Of a stretch of 64,000 bases of DNA, positions 47,781 through 59,635 are shown one piece after another. Position numbers and translations under genes: made by a program. The notes beneath the pieces are model-generated. The model was not told the DNA's origin, made no database searches, and was given only the letters and a program-made list of their open reading frames with translations. The DNA is from Cryptomeria japonica (lineage: Eukaryota > Streptophyta > Pinopsida > Cupressales > Cupressaceae): contig NC_081406.1 in assembly GCF_030272615.1 (NCBI RefSeq), forward strand, positions 483,445,900-483,509,899, given 5' to 3'. Numbering within the stretch: the first letter of the stretch is position 1; each line of letters begins with the position of its first letter.

Positions 47781-49502
47781 CTAAGTCTCTACCGGTGGTG
47801 GTATGACTCCAAGCTGATCTCTAAGATATTCAAAAGTCTCCTTAGGCAAAGGTTTTGTGAAAATATCTGCAAGCTGTTCTTTAGTATCCACATAAACCAG
47901 TTTTATCTCTTTTTCTTCAACTTTTTCCCTTAGAAAATTCAGTTTGATAGAAACATGTTTTGTTTTAGAATGTAATACCGGATTCTTGAATATATCAATT
48001 GTTGCAGTGTTATCACAATATATAGTAATAGGTTCCTTGTATTTTACCTTTATGTCTTTCAACATTTGTTTAAGCCATAGTACCCGTGTACAGTTAGTTG
48101 CTACTGCAACATATTCTGATTCTATTGTTGATAAAGATGTACAACTCTATTTCTTACTCAACCAAGAAACTAATCTCTTTCCAAGAAAGAATGCTCCTCC
48201 AGTGGTTCTTTTTCTATCATCCACATCTCCTGCCCAATTTGCATCTGTGTATGCACATAGGTCAAAATTTTCATCTCTAGGATACCATAATCCAAGATTT
48301 GTTGTGCCTTGTAGGTACCAGAAAATCCTTTTTACTGCTGATTCATGATTTTCCCTAGGATTACTCTGAAATATAGAAACAATACATACTGCATTCATAA
48401 TATCAGGTCTGGTTTGTGTCAAATACAGTAAACCTCCTATCATAGATTTGTATCTAGTTGGATTAACAGGTGTAGATTCATCCATTTGAGATAATTGGTC
48501 ATTTGTAGTCATAGGTGTGCTTACCGGTTTAAAGTTCTCCATCCCAAATTTCTTTAGTAATTCTTTCAAGTACCTTGATTGACTAAAAAATATACCTTTA
48601 TTAGTCTGTGAAATCTGTAATCCTAAAATGAATTTTATTTCTCCAATCATAGACATTTCAAATTCTTGCTGCATTTTAATAGAAAATTCCTTACATAATT
48701 CATCTTCTCCTCCAAAGATTATATCATCAACAAATACTTCAATAATCAAGATGTCATCATTAGTTATTTTGTATTATAAATTGCTATCTGCATTTCCTTT
48801 AGTAAAACCAATCTTTAAAAGATACTTATCCAACCTTGCATACCAAGCTCTTGGGGCTTGTTTTAATCCATACAGAGCTTTTCTTAACCTAAAAACCATA
48901 TCATTATCATCTATCAAGGAAAATCCATCAGGTTGTTCAATATATACTTCCTCTTCAAGATCTCCATTCAAAAATGCACAATTAATATCCATTTGATAAA
49001 CTTTGTAGTCCTTGTGAGCTGCAAAAGCCAAGAATAATCTGACTGCCTCAATTCTTGCTACCGGTGCAAAGGTTTCATTGTAATCAACTCCTTCTTTCTG
49101 AGAATATCCCTTACACACTAGTCTTGCTTTATTTCTGACAACTTTTCCATCTTCATTAAGTTTGTTTCTAAATACCCATTTGGTTCCAATTACATTTTTA
49201 TCTTTAGGTCGGGGAGCTAATGTCCAAGTATTATTTTTCTCAATTTGTCCTAATTCTTCTTCCATAGCTTTAATCCAAAATTTATCTTCACATGCCTCAT
49301 TGATAGATGATGGTTCAATTTGAGAAATAAGACATACCTCTTCATTTGCCAATCTTCCTCTTGTCATAACTCCTTTACATTTGTTTCCAATTATCTGATC
49401 TTCAGAATGATTCAATCTTACATACCGAGGTGTCTTAGTTTGCTGTTGTTCTTCAATTACTATGGAATCCTCTAATGATACTGGGGTAACTGAATCTTCA
49501 TT
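47781..49502 (-). pseudogene. C2 reverse transcriptase and RNase H
   Basis: Single frame with stops. [79 protein letters not shown] and FVDD near 48729. RNase H: YTDANWAGDVDDRK, ESEYVAVATN and IYCDNTATIDIF. Stops lie near 49416, 48774 and 48147; the last (KK*SC) is also in C1. The polyprotein ends VIPPPVET before TAG near 47780. Confidence 0.9.
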
Positions 49503-50947
49503 CTATACCGGTGGATTCAGTGTAGATTCATTTGTCATAATTTCTATTGCCAGTTCAATGTCTATATACCTTGAAGTTCCTCTAAATTGTTCATCAATCT
49601 TTACATTTGTACTCTCAAAAATTTTCTGCAATCTCTTATTAAAACATCTATATGTCTTTCTCTTAGATGAATAACCAAGAAATATTCCTTCATCACTTCT
49701 AGGATCAAATTTGCCAATATACTCATCTCTTCTAATATAACATTTACCTCCAAAAATTCTGAAATACTTAAGAGTAGGAGTATTACCAAACCATAGTTCA
49801 TGAGGGGTCTTATCAGTTTCATCTTTGATGTGAACTTTGTTGAATGTATAGACAACAGTGCTAACTGCCCCTCTCCAATACACATGTGGTAGATTTGCTT
49901 CTGATAACATACTTCTTGCTGCATCCAAGATAGTTCTATTTTTCCTTTCAACAACTCCATTCTGTTGTGGTGTCTGAGGTGCTGATAATTGTCTTCTGAT
50001 TCCTTTCATTTCACAAAATGTATTAAAGTACTTAGATGTGAATTCTCCTCCTTGATCTGATCTTAAGCATTTGATTTTCTTACCCGTTTCATTCTCAACC
50101 ATTGCTTTGAATAATTTGAACTTCCCAAGTGCTTCTGATTTTTCTCTGAGAAAAGTAACCCAACACATTCTAGAATAATCATCAATAATTAGCATGAAAT
50201 ATCTATCACCTTGTAAGCTTTTAGTTCTATCTAGACCACATAAATAAGTGTGAATTAAATCAAGAGCATTATTGGATTTTTCTGGAATACATTTGAAACT
50301 AGCTCTAGCTTGTTTTCCAAATTGACATTCCTTACAAATTGTATTCTGAGGTTTCATAATTTTAGGTAGATCTCTAACTGCCTTAGAAGTATTGATCTTT
50401 ACCATGCAATCAGATTTTACATGACATAGTCTCTTATGCCATAACCAACTTTCATCTATATGTGCAATTAAACATGCCTTTTCACTATTATTCAAATGAT
50501 AGATATTACCTCTAGTATGATTACCGGTTGCAATTTCCAAACTAGTTCTATTCATGATTTTGCATTTTCCATTTTTAAATTGTAACTGAAATCCTTTCTC
50601 AACAAATTGACCAACACTTAAAAGATTATTCTTTAATCCTTCAACATAGTAGACATTGTCAGTGTTATGCTTACCATCAAGAGATATTGAACCCTTACCT
50701 TTGATTGAACAGCCTTTGTCATCTCCAAATCTTACTAAACCTCCATTGAATTCCTGAAAGTTCAAAAATTTACTTTTGTCTCTAGTCATGTGATGTGAGC
50801 ATCTTGAGTCAATGATCCATTCATCCTTTGTTTCAACTTTAGTTGCTAGGGCTTATTCTACCGGTTGAGCAGTAGGTGTCGGTTGATCCTCAGTTATAGC
50901 AACAAAACCCCATCCATTGTTTGCTAGATCCTCATCAGAATCATCAA
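49503..50947 (-). pseudogene. C2 protease and integrase
   Basis: Protease site reads IIDSRCSHHMT: the Gly of D-S-G is Arg (GGA-to-AGA), so it is probably inactive. Integrase is open for 428 codons from 50789, with the HHCC region (WLWHKRLCHVK ... CKECQFGKQ). The catalytic Asp region here reads LIHTYLCGL, so the first Asp is Tyr; the second is in RSDQGGEF and the Glu in NGVVERKNR. The stop at 49503 precedes the RT part in the same frame. Confidence 0.87.
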
Positions 50948-51925
50948 TCACACCTTCATCAGCAATGTAACAGGATTTGTCTTTGTTCTTCTTAAATCTG
51001 TATCTCTGATATTCAGGATTAGGCTTGTATGTTCTTCTCTTAGTCTAGCATGTCTATCAGGGCATCTTGAAGCCATATGACCAATCTTATTACAGTTAAA
51101 ACATTTAAAGGGTGCTTTACCTTCATACTTACTTCCAACTGGACCTTTTGGCATTTTTCTTGCAAATAGTGCTTCAAGTTCTTCAAGCTCTTCATTTTCC
51201 TTCCTGGTTTCTTCAAGTTCTCTTGCATAAAAGGCTCCCCAATCTGATTTGTCAAATGATGGAGCAGATGATGTTGATGCTTTAAAGGCCAAATCAGTCT
51301 TTATAGTACCAACAAGACCAAATTCCTCAATTTGAAAGGCTAAAAGTTTTCCAATCAATGTATCCCTAGTTACTGGTGTATTAGGCATTGTTCTTAACTC
51401 ATTTATAGCAGTAACCTTCATTTTGTATGCCGGTGGTAATCCTCTTAAGATTTTTGAAACAATTTCATCCTCACTCAGAGTTCCTCCACAACATTTAATA
51501 CCCAAAACAATTTCATTTACTCTTTCCATAAAAGTAGAAATCCTTTCATCTTCTTCCATTTTTAGATGTTCATACCTGATTCGGAAGCTTTCAAGTTTTG
51601 CAATCTTGACTATGGAATCTCCTTCATTTAGTGTTTCAAAATGATCCCAAATAGCTTTAGCAGTAGACCTATCCGATAATCCCATGATTTGTTGATCTGA
51701 TAATGCGCTCAAAAGTGCTTCTCTTGCTTTGCAATCATTCTCTTCATCTTTAGCTAAGGTAGTTGGAGCAGTCTGACCAGCTACAGCAGCAGTATAACCA
51801 TTCTTTGTAACTTCCCAGATGTCTTTACCAATGCAATTCAGATGTGTCTCCATTCTGATCTTCCATATCCCATAGTTGGTTCCATCAAGTTTAGGACTAT
51901 CCTTCCTAAAGTAATTAGTAGACAT
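50948..51925 (-). pseudogene. C2 gag, nearly intact
   Basis: ATG at 51925 (MSTNYFRKDSPKLDG) follows the primer site by about 40 bp. The full UBN2-like gag is present, including the 66 residues absent from C1 (ENDCKAREALLSALSDQ ... YEHLKMEE) and the CCHC knuckle CFNCNKIGHMASRC near 51075. A loss of about 10 bp near 51030 shifts the frame, so the last 20 or so residues before 50948 are out of frame. This is the best preserved gag here and a reference for the copia family. Confidence 0.9.
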
Positions 51926-51967
51926 TGGATCTCCTCAAGTTGTTAAACTTCTGCAAAAGAGGACTAG

Positions 51968-51979
51968 GCTCTGATACGA
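51968..51979 (-). promoter_or_regulatory. C2 primer binding site
   Basis: Minus strand TCGTATCAGAGC, one mismatch from the Met-tRNA site TGGTATCAGAGC in C1, two bases from the LTR. Confidence 0.88.
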
Positions 51980-51981
51980 AT

Positions 51982-53035
51982 TGTTAGGTCCTGGAGACAA
52001 CTAAGAGGGGGGGGTGAATTAGTTGTAAAATAAATTCAAACCAAAAACCAATTAATCAACTTGATGCTTAATACCGGTAAACTAGTTAAGTATGTCGGTA
52101 GACAGTGTTAACAGTAATTACTATATCGGTAAAGATTAATGCATGAAACATAAACATAAAGTCATCCACAACACATACCACCAATATTTGTACGTGGAAA
52201 CCATGTAAGGGGAAAAACCACGGTGGGAAACCTTACCCACAATCAGATGATACTATTGCAGATAGTAAGTGTACATAAATGGGGTCTGCACATGCAGAAA
52301 GGCCAACAGCCTAGAGCTCACTACTCAATCACAAAATGGGAGTCACACTGACTACAGTTGGATGGTTAAATCCAATAAAAATGTACTACACAAAATAACA
52401 TCTTCATATGATGGATTCAGTACTGGTGTAATGCTGATATGCTTATACAAAAACCTAGCTTCACCTTCAATGATGTCTTTGTGTATACCTCTATTTAATC
52501 TCGCATATACCTTCACTCAATCCTTTTTCGCATTTCACAATTGATCTTACAAATAAGATCTTACATTTATACCATACCCTAAGACCAATTTTAGTAGGTC
52601 GGCTCTACAAGATATTACAATAAAAACATTTTACATACAATATAATATCCGATGCAATAACCGATTAAACATGTCGTCTTAATGCATTTACATCAATAAT
52701 AAATCATCTCCATAGCGTGCCACGCTGATCTGGAAAAGATAAACCTGTCGGTGTAACCCTAGATAACCCTGGACCTATTTGCTGGTAAAAGCAAATATGC
52801 AAATATGAATATACCAATCATCAATTCTTCAAAACAAAGTGTCCACACAATGTCTTCAACATTGCCAAGTGTCTTCCATATCATTCCAGGTACCAGTGAA
52901 CATTATATCCTTCCGGTGAACCATATACCAGTAATTGTGCAATAGTTTACTTGCTTGCCGGTGAATGTTGTTGGATCTCCAAAGTGCTTGTTTTCAGTAG
53001 GTGTTGACATCAATGACAAAACTATACCAAAATAC

Positions 53036-53040
<5 letters not shown>
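51982..53040 (-). repeat. C2 5' LTR
   Basis: 1,059 bp, the same family as the C1 LTRs. In element orientation it starts TGTTGGTATT and ends GGACCTAACA. It is followed on the plus strand by an AT microsatellite of chromovirus LTR 2. Confidence 0.93.
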
Positions 53041-53073
<33 letters not shown>

Positions 53074-53171
53074 TATATTTTATATATATATAAGTATATT
53101 TTATATATATTTTAAAAAAAAAAATTTAGCAAAAAAAAAATTAGTATGCATCAAGGGTAACGGGGTTTTTA

Positions 53172-53412
53172 GGACCTCTGCGGAGCTCCGGCCGCGCAGG
53201 GGGTGCAGCGCCTATGCGGGCCACGACTCTCACAGAGGCTATAGCCTCTGTGCGGGTTGTGACCCTCACAGGAGGCTGTGACTCCCTGTGCGGGCCGTAC
53301 CACTGTGCGGGTCGCGACTCACACAACGGCCAAGGCCACTGTGTGGGCCGCGACCCCCACAGTGGGGCGACCCACCAGTGGAGCTGTGTGCACCACCACG
53401 CCTGACCTTCCC
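53172..53412. repeat. GC-rich minisatellite in chromovirus LTR 2
   Basis: About five diverged units of 35-40 bp around CTGTGCGGGYCGYGACYCNCACA, two more than in LTR 1. Strongly CpG-rich against an AT-rich background. Confidence 0.7.
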
Positions 53413-54387
53413 CAAAACTACCACCCATTTACCATGGCCGCCGCTGTGGACACCATTCGGCCCTACACAAACCCAAACAAAAAAAAAATGGGAAGAAACC
53501 CTAGCCCGGTTAGGGCTAGGGTAGAAAGTGGTTAATAAAAAAAGATAAAATAAAATATGAAAGGGCTTATTATATAACATAAATAAGGGTTAGGGTTTCC
53601 ATGGGTTAAACCCTTTTGATTTAATAAATGTTATTATATATATATATATATAAATATAATATTATTTATATTTATATATATATAGTTGTATATATATTTG
53701 AATATATAATTATATAAATATATATATGTATAAATATATATATTTATATAGGGGGAGATGTTTCAAATTAAATATTAACAAAGTTAATATTTAATTTTAA
53801 ATTTAAATAGTTTTTTGAGGTTTTATGGATTAAATATTAATGAAGTTAATATTTAATTTTAAATTTATAAATTTAAACATTTTAAATTAAACAATTAGGA
53901 AATTTTATTTTAAATGTAAATTATTTGGCTAAAGGGTTTAATTTTTAACTCTACTAGGCATAGATGCATGTGATTAAACTTTATAGAAAAATATTCATTT
54001 GCGAATATAACCGACCCTTTAGTTGATTTAGTTCAATCTACTAATTAATTATTGCTAAGTAAAATAAAGACACTTATAAAACTAAGTGCTAGGACTAGTA
54101 TAATTAGATCCTAAGATCAGTGAATGGATATTGGAGATTAATCTTTTTCTACGTTAATTAATTGATTTAATTATTGATTAAGAGCGATGAGAAAATAAAA
54201 CTATTCAATTAGAATTCCGCATTTAATTTTAATTATTTTTGATTACTTGAGCTAGTAGATAAAGTTAACTCTAAACATAGTTAAGACAAAACTTGATAGT
54301 ACATTTCATAATGACAATTTAATGTTATTATGTTGGAATTTTAGAAAAAAAATTATCCTGTTCTTGCCCTAAATTTTGGGCATGACA

Positions 54388-55876
54388 ACATTAAGTTTGC
54401 TGGTATGATGATATGGAGAAGGCTGTTGGAGATTGATGATATAATTGATAAAGGATGATTACTGTCTTAATAATATTATTTTATCATTGATGTCAAGCAA
54501 TTGATTTTATGATTCAGTATGATGTTGCCATATCTTAAAGAGTATGTTTTGATAAGTATAAAGATGTCGGTAAGTGACACAAGAATAATGTGAAAATGAA
54601 GTGGAGTAATAAGTTTCTCAATGTGCAGCTATTACCGAGTTAGACAGTGATGAGATTATGTTATTTTGATTGTTTTGATTTCCTATATATGTGTATTCAA
54701 AGATTGAATAAGAAGGAGAAAATATTTCATGCATCAGAATGAGTAAAGGTTTGATATTGTTCTATTTTACTAAGCAAGGAGCTAGTCGGTAAACACCAAG
54801 GTTATCGATGTTGGTTAAAGAAGAAAGAATGTCTACCGAGTAAAGTTCAGTATTTACCAGTTATCAACCGAGCAGTAATAGAATGCATTGGATGAATAAA
54901 TACATTATTAAATGAAGGATGCCAATGAGCTGGAGATTTATAGAATATTGGAATATCATGCAAGAAGTTTGTTAAGGATCAACAGCAATGAAAATTCAAG
55001 AGTTGGATCTACAGTACATATTGAATGGTCATAACCGAGCACAAGTACGAAGGAAGGTATACATGTTCCAAGGCAAGATAAAACAATTTCAGTTCGAAGG
55101 ATTCAATGAACCTAGTCAAGTTTGAAGATCTAATGGCTAAGATTAATCATGGGAAATGTGATTAAGGAGATTAAGCAGATAATAATTACTTATAAATAAG
55201 GAAAAGTTGTTGAACAAAGGAAGCGGGCAAATAGAAGAGCAGTGATACTGCAGAGGTGATTACCGAGTACAGAAGATTGAATATTTGATTGAAGAACAGA
55301 TTGAGAAGCCCAGCAAGGAGGAAGATAAGTCTTATGACAAGATTATTTTGAGCACATAGAGTCTGCTTTAACATTTCAGATTTGAAGTTGCAGATATATT
55401 TTATTACTGTTATTTATTTTTGTAAGTGACAGGAAATCTTTTAATCGAGTGGACCTAACAGTCTTATTTGTAAATCCTCTAGCAAGGTAACATTCTGCAG
55501 GAGTGTTTGAAATCCTTTGACAAGGTCACTTCTAACAAAGTGCGAGATTCTAATAGATCTGAGGGAAATCCCTTGACCGGGTCACATCTAGCAATGTGTT
55601 TATGTAATCTTTAACAGGATTGGCTTTTAATCGAGCATACTCTAGAAGAGCATATTTTCTTAGTGGGTTCAAAATCCCATAGTGGTTTTTCCCTATTTGG
55701 GTTTCCACATTAAATCTGGTGTTAAATGTGTTTTGTTGTTTCAAGTTTATCAATTTATGAGTTTGAATGATTTACAGTCATAGTTGCATGTCAAGTAAGT
55801 TCTACCGAGGTTGAATCTGATGAGTATTTTGAATTGTGAGTTTATCTGATTCACCCCCCCTCTCATCTAACTAACA
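54388..55876 (+). repeat. C3 5' LTR (first 10 bp missing)
   Basis: Matches 61912-63401. It ends CTAACTAACA after a C-rich tract and precedes the primer site. ACCGAG motifs recur through it. Confidence 0.92.
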
Positions 55877-55878
55877 AT

Positions 55879-55890
55879 TGGTATCAGAGA
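55879..55890 (+). promoter_or_regulatory. C3 primer binding site
   Basis: TGGTATCAGAGA, matching the Met-tRNA site in 11 of 12 positions, two bases after the LTR. Confidence 0.9.
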
Positions 55891-55938
55891 TAGAAATCTA
55901 AAAGAAAAGTTTAAAGGAACTTGAGGTAAGATCCAAAG

Positions 55939-56773
55939 ATGTATAAAAGGGATGCACCAAAGTTGAACAAGTCAAGTTTCTCCATATGGTAGAAAAGGAT
56001 GAAGCTGCACTTATCAGGAATTGGAGAATATGCAACCTATTATTTGGAGAATGATTACACTGCACCTAGCACCTAACCGATGACAATGGAAGAGATAAAG
56101 GCAAAGCAAGAACATATTCAAGCAATTATTGAAATGACATCAACATTGACCGACTCAGAGTTTAACGATCTAGAAGGTTGTAAAGATGCCAAAGCTATGT
56201 GGAATAAGATTATATATGTGTATGGTGGTGATGAACATGTTCAAAGAGAAAAAGTAGACAGTCTAAGAGGACAACTTGAATCCATGAGAATAAATGAAGG
56301 TGAGAACATAATCCAATACAATACAAGGTTAAAGGAAATTGTCAATCAAATCAAAGGAGCGAGAGGAACTATTGAAGAAAAGGATGTAACAAGTAAGTTG
56401 TTGAGAACACTTCTACTCGCTTATGTCATTCGAGTCTCTGCAATTAATGAATTAAGGTCTATACCAAACATGCCACTCACTTTAGATGCTACTATCAGTA
56501 AGCTACATGCTTTTGAGTTGAGTAATTTTGATAATAGTGGGTCTTCGGTTAACAAAGTTGAATCTGTATTCAGTTCTTTTCATCTTGATGAATCTAATGA
56601 TTATAATGATAGAATTTATAAGTATGCTGAAGGAAATCACAATGGAGCAAGTGAGACATTTTGTGAAAACATGGAAGAAGTACACAAACTATAAGAGGAA
56701 ATCAGAAAGCAAGAAGAGTTTGAAGCATTATTGGCCAGAAGGTTACCAAGAGGCAAAGGTAAGTATAAAGGAA
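55939..56773 (+). pseudogene. C3 gag
   Basis: ATG 55939 (MYKRDAPKLNKSSFSIW) is in frame with the open part 56080-56694, across stops near 55990 and 56077. The UBN2-type core reads LEGCKDAKAMWNKIIYVYGG, REKVDSLRGQLESMRINEGE and TRLKEIVNQIKG. A TAA at 56692-56694 interrupts before the basic stretch that leads to the zinc knuckle, which lies in duplication unit 1. Compared with C1/C2 gag it is a distinct but related family. Confidence 0.87.
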
Positions 56774-58210
56774 AGTTACCTTTGAAATGTTTTAACTGTG
56801 ATAAAATTGGATATATGGCTTCAAACTGTCCTGACAAAGAATCTAGTGAAAAGAGAGAATACCGAGATGACAGACAGAAAGACAACCAATACAGAGGGCA
56901 CTGAAACTTCAGAAGGAGAGATAGAAAGACATGCCTAGTAGCTGATGAGGAATCCAATGATGAAAAATCTGATGGGACTGAGATAGAGGAAGTTGTATAT
57001 GTGGCTATCAAAGATGAATCAGATGAAGAAAGGTATGAAGAAAAAGCCTTAATATCACACATAAATAATAATGATTCTTGGATCATAGATAGTGGATGCT
57101 CACATCACATGACAGGTGATAAACACAAGTTTGTTAAATTAGAAGATTATGATGGAGGTTATGTAAGATTTGGTAATGATGCACCATCAACTGTGAAAGG
57201 TAGAGTATCTATCACACTTGTTGACAATGCTAAATGTGATGATGTATATTGGGTTGAAGGTCTGAAATACATTTCGTTGAGTGTAGCATAGCTAAACAAT
57301 ATAGGATACCGAATAGAATTTCAGAAAGGAATTGCCAAAGTTCATGACAAACTTGGAAAGTTGGCTACTACCGAGACTCAAACAAGAGGTAATACATTTC
57401 ATCTTGACTCAACTCAGAACAATTGTCTGTATGCAAAAATAGAAGACACCTGGTTACGACATAAAATGTTTTGTCATGTAAATTTTGACAACCTGATCAA
57501 AGTAAGTAAGAAGCACCGGGTAAGAGGTCTACCGAGCTTGGAAAAACCTGAGAATGCAATATGCTGAGGATGCCAGATGGGTAAGATGACAAAATCAAGC
57601 TTTACAAGTAAGTATTACACTTCTAAAGGAATTTTAGATCTTGTACACACTGATCTTTGTGGTCCTATGAAAGTTCAAACTTATTCTGGTGATAAATACT
57701 TCATATTATTTGTGGATGATTACTCAAGGATGATGTCAGTTATGTTTTTAAAAGAGAAATCAGAAGCCTTTCAAATGTTCAAATGGTATAAGGCAAGAGT
57801 TGAAAATGAAATAGGAAGACAGTTGAAATGTCTAAGATCTGATAGAGGAGAGTTCATTTCAGATGAATTTAACTTATTTTGTAGTGATCATGGTATAAAG
57901 AGACAAGTGTCTGCACCAAGAACACCACAACAAAATGGGATAGCTAAAAGAAGAAACCGATCAATTGTAGATTGTGCCAGAACCTTGATGATAGAAAAGA
58001 GAGTACCTCAAATATTCTAGAGAGAAGCAATAAGCACTGCAGTTTACACCCTGAACCGAGTACAACTGAAGAAAGGAACTATGAAGACACTGCATGAAAT
58101 CTGGTATGACAAGAAACCAAATATAAGTTATTTTAAAATATTTGGAAGTAGATGTTATGTTCACAAAGATGACAAAAATGGAAAATTTGATCAGAAAAGC
58201 GAGGAAGGAA
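56774..58210 (+). pseudogene. C3 duplication unit 1: zinc knuckle, protease, integrase
   Basis: 1,437 bp (479 codons), the first of two tandem units in one frame. It holds a complete CCHC knuckle (CFNCDKIGYMASNC), protease site WIIDSGCSHHMTGD, the integrase HHCC region (one Cys codon followed by TGA), and catalytic Asp in VHTDLCGP and SDRGEF. The Glu position reads NGIAKRRNR, so Lys replaces the catalytic Glu. Stops include TGA after QYRGH (shared with unit 2), TAG near 57289 and 58018. The unit ends within integrase at SEEG and runs straight into unit 2. Confidence 0.88.
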
Positions 58211-59635
58211 AGTTACCTTTGAAATGTTTTGGACATATGGCTTTAAACTGTCCTGACAAAGAATCTAGTGAAAAGAGAGAATACCAAGATGACAGACAGA
58301 AAGACAACCAATATAGAGGGCATTGAGACTTCGGAAGGAGAGATAGAAAGACATGCCTAGTAGCTGATGAGGAATCCAATGATGAAAAATCTGATGGGAC
58401 TGAGATAGAGGAAGTTGTATATGTGGCTATCAAAGATGGATCAGATGAAGAAAGGTATGAAGAAAAAGCCTTAATATCTCACATAACTAAAAATCATTCT
58501 TGGATCATAGATAGTGGATGCTTACATCACATGACAGGTGATAAACACAAGTTTGTTAAATTAGAAGACTATGATGGAGGATATGTAAGATTTGGTAATG
58601 ATGCACCATGTCCGGTGAAAGGTAAAGGATCTATAACACTTCTTGACAATACTAAATGTGATGATGTATACTAGGTTGAAGGTTTGAAATATAATTTGTT
58701 GAGTGTAGCACAACTAAACAATACAGGATACCGAATAGAATTCCAGAAGGGATGTGTCAAAGTTCATGACAAACATGGAAAGCTGGCTGCTACCGGGACA
58801 CAAACAAAAGGTAATACATTTCATCTTGTCTCAACTCGGATCAATTATCTGTATGCTAAACTAGAAGATACTTGGTTATGGCATAAAAGGTTTTGTCATG
58901 TAAATTTTGATAACATGATCAAAATAAGTAAGAAGCACCGAGTAAGAGGTCTACCAAGCTTGGAAAAACCTCAGAATGCAATATGTCGAGGATGCTAGAT
59001 GGGTAAGATGACCAAGTCAAGCTTTACAAGTAATTCCTGCACTTCTAAAGGAATTTTAGATCTAGTGCACACTGATCTTTGTGGTCCTATGAAAGTTCAA
59101 AGTTATTATAGAGATAAATACTTCATATTATTTGTGGATGATTACTCAAGAATGATGTCAATTATGTTTTTAAAAGAAAAATTAGAATCCTTTCAAATGT
59201 TCAAATGGTATAAGGCTAGAGTTGAAAAATATATAGGAAGACAGTTGAAATGTCTAAGATCTGATAGAGGAGGAGAATTTATTTCTGATGAATTTAACCT
59301 ATTTTGCAATGATCATGGTATAAAGAGACAAGTGTCTGTACCAAGAACACCTCAGCAAAATGGGATAGCTGAAAGAAGAAACAGATCAATTGTAGATTGT
59401 GCCAGAACCCTGATGATAGAAAAGAGGGTACCTCAAACATTTTCGAGAGAAGCAATCAACACTGCAGTTTACACCCTGAACCGAGTACAACTAAAGAAAG
59501 GAACTTTGAAGACACCATATGAAATCTGGTATGATAAGAAACCCAATGTAAGTTATTTTAAAATATTTGGAAGTAGATGTTATGTTCACAAAGATGACAA
59601 AAATGGAAAGCTTGATCAGAAAAGCGAGGAAGGAA
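58211..59635 (+). pseudogene. C3 duplication unit 2: zinc knuckle remnant, protease, integrase
   Basis: 1,425 bp (475 codons), the second unit. A 15-bp loss removes half the zinc knuckle (reads CFGHMALNC). The protease site is WIIDSGCLHHMTGD. The integrase triad is complete: Asp in VHTDLCGP, Asp in SDRGGEF and Glu in NGIAERRNR. It continues into SEEGTFLGYSSRSK, the normal integrase C-terminus, so this is the end that joins the rest of pol. TGA after QYRGH is shared with unit 1; TAG near 58674 and 58996 are its own. The two units differ at roughly one position in twenty where compared. Confidence 0.88.

Larger units (their letters stand above)
46389..53040 (-). mobile_element. C2: Ty1/copia element nested in chromovirus LTR 2
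   Basis: Minus-strand sister of C1, LTR to LTR. It sits in an AT microsatellite, so the 5-bp flanks (ATATA on both sides) fit a duplication but are not unique. Unlike C1, it keeps the full gag domain. One frameshift and a few stops disable it. Confidence 0.94.
25978..54387 (+). mobile_element. Tandem chromovirus array G-A / LTR / G-B / LTR
   Basis: Order: truncated internal part (25978-28819), LTR (28820-38994), full-length internal part (38995-43810), LTR (43811-54387). The middle LTR is 3' for G-A and 5' for G-B. Both LTRs are enlarged by a nested copia element. Without those inserts they are about 3.70 and 3.92 kb and begin TGTGAGGCCC and end GGGCATGACA. The first 325 bp of the two LTRs differ at about 17 positions by eye, so the array is not recent. 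Confidence 0.85.
43811..54387 (+). repeat. Chromovirus LTR 2 (3' LTR of G-B), interrupted by copia C2
   Basis: Starts TGTGAGGCCC and ends GGGCATGACA. Without C2 (46389-53040) it is about 3.92 kb. It carries the empty C1 site at 44827-44831, AT microsatellites at about 46217-46388, 53041-53115 and 53632-53755, and a GC-rich minisatellite at 53172-53412. A tandem copy of a TTAAATATTAAYRAAGTTAA stretch near 53766-53870 is single in LTR 1. Its right end abuts C3 directly. Confidence 0.87.
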
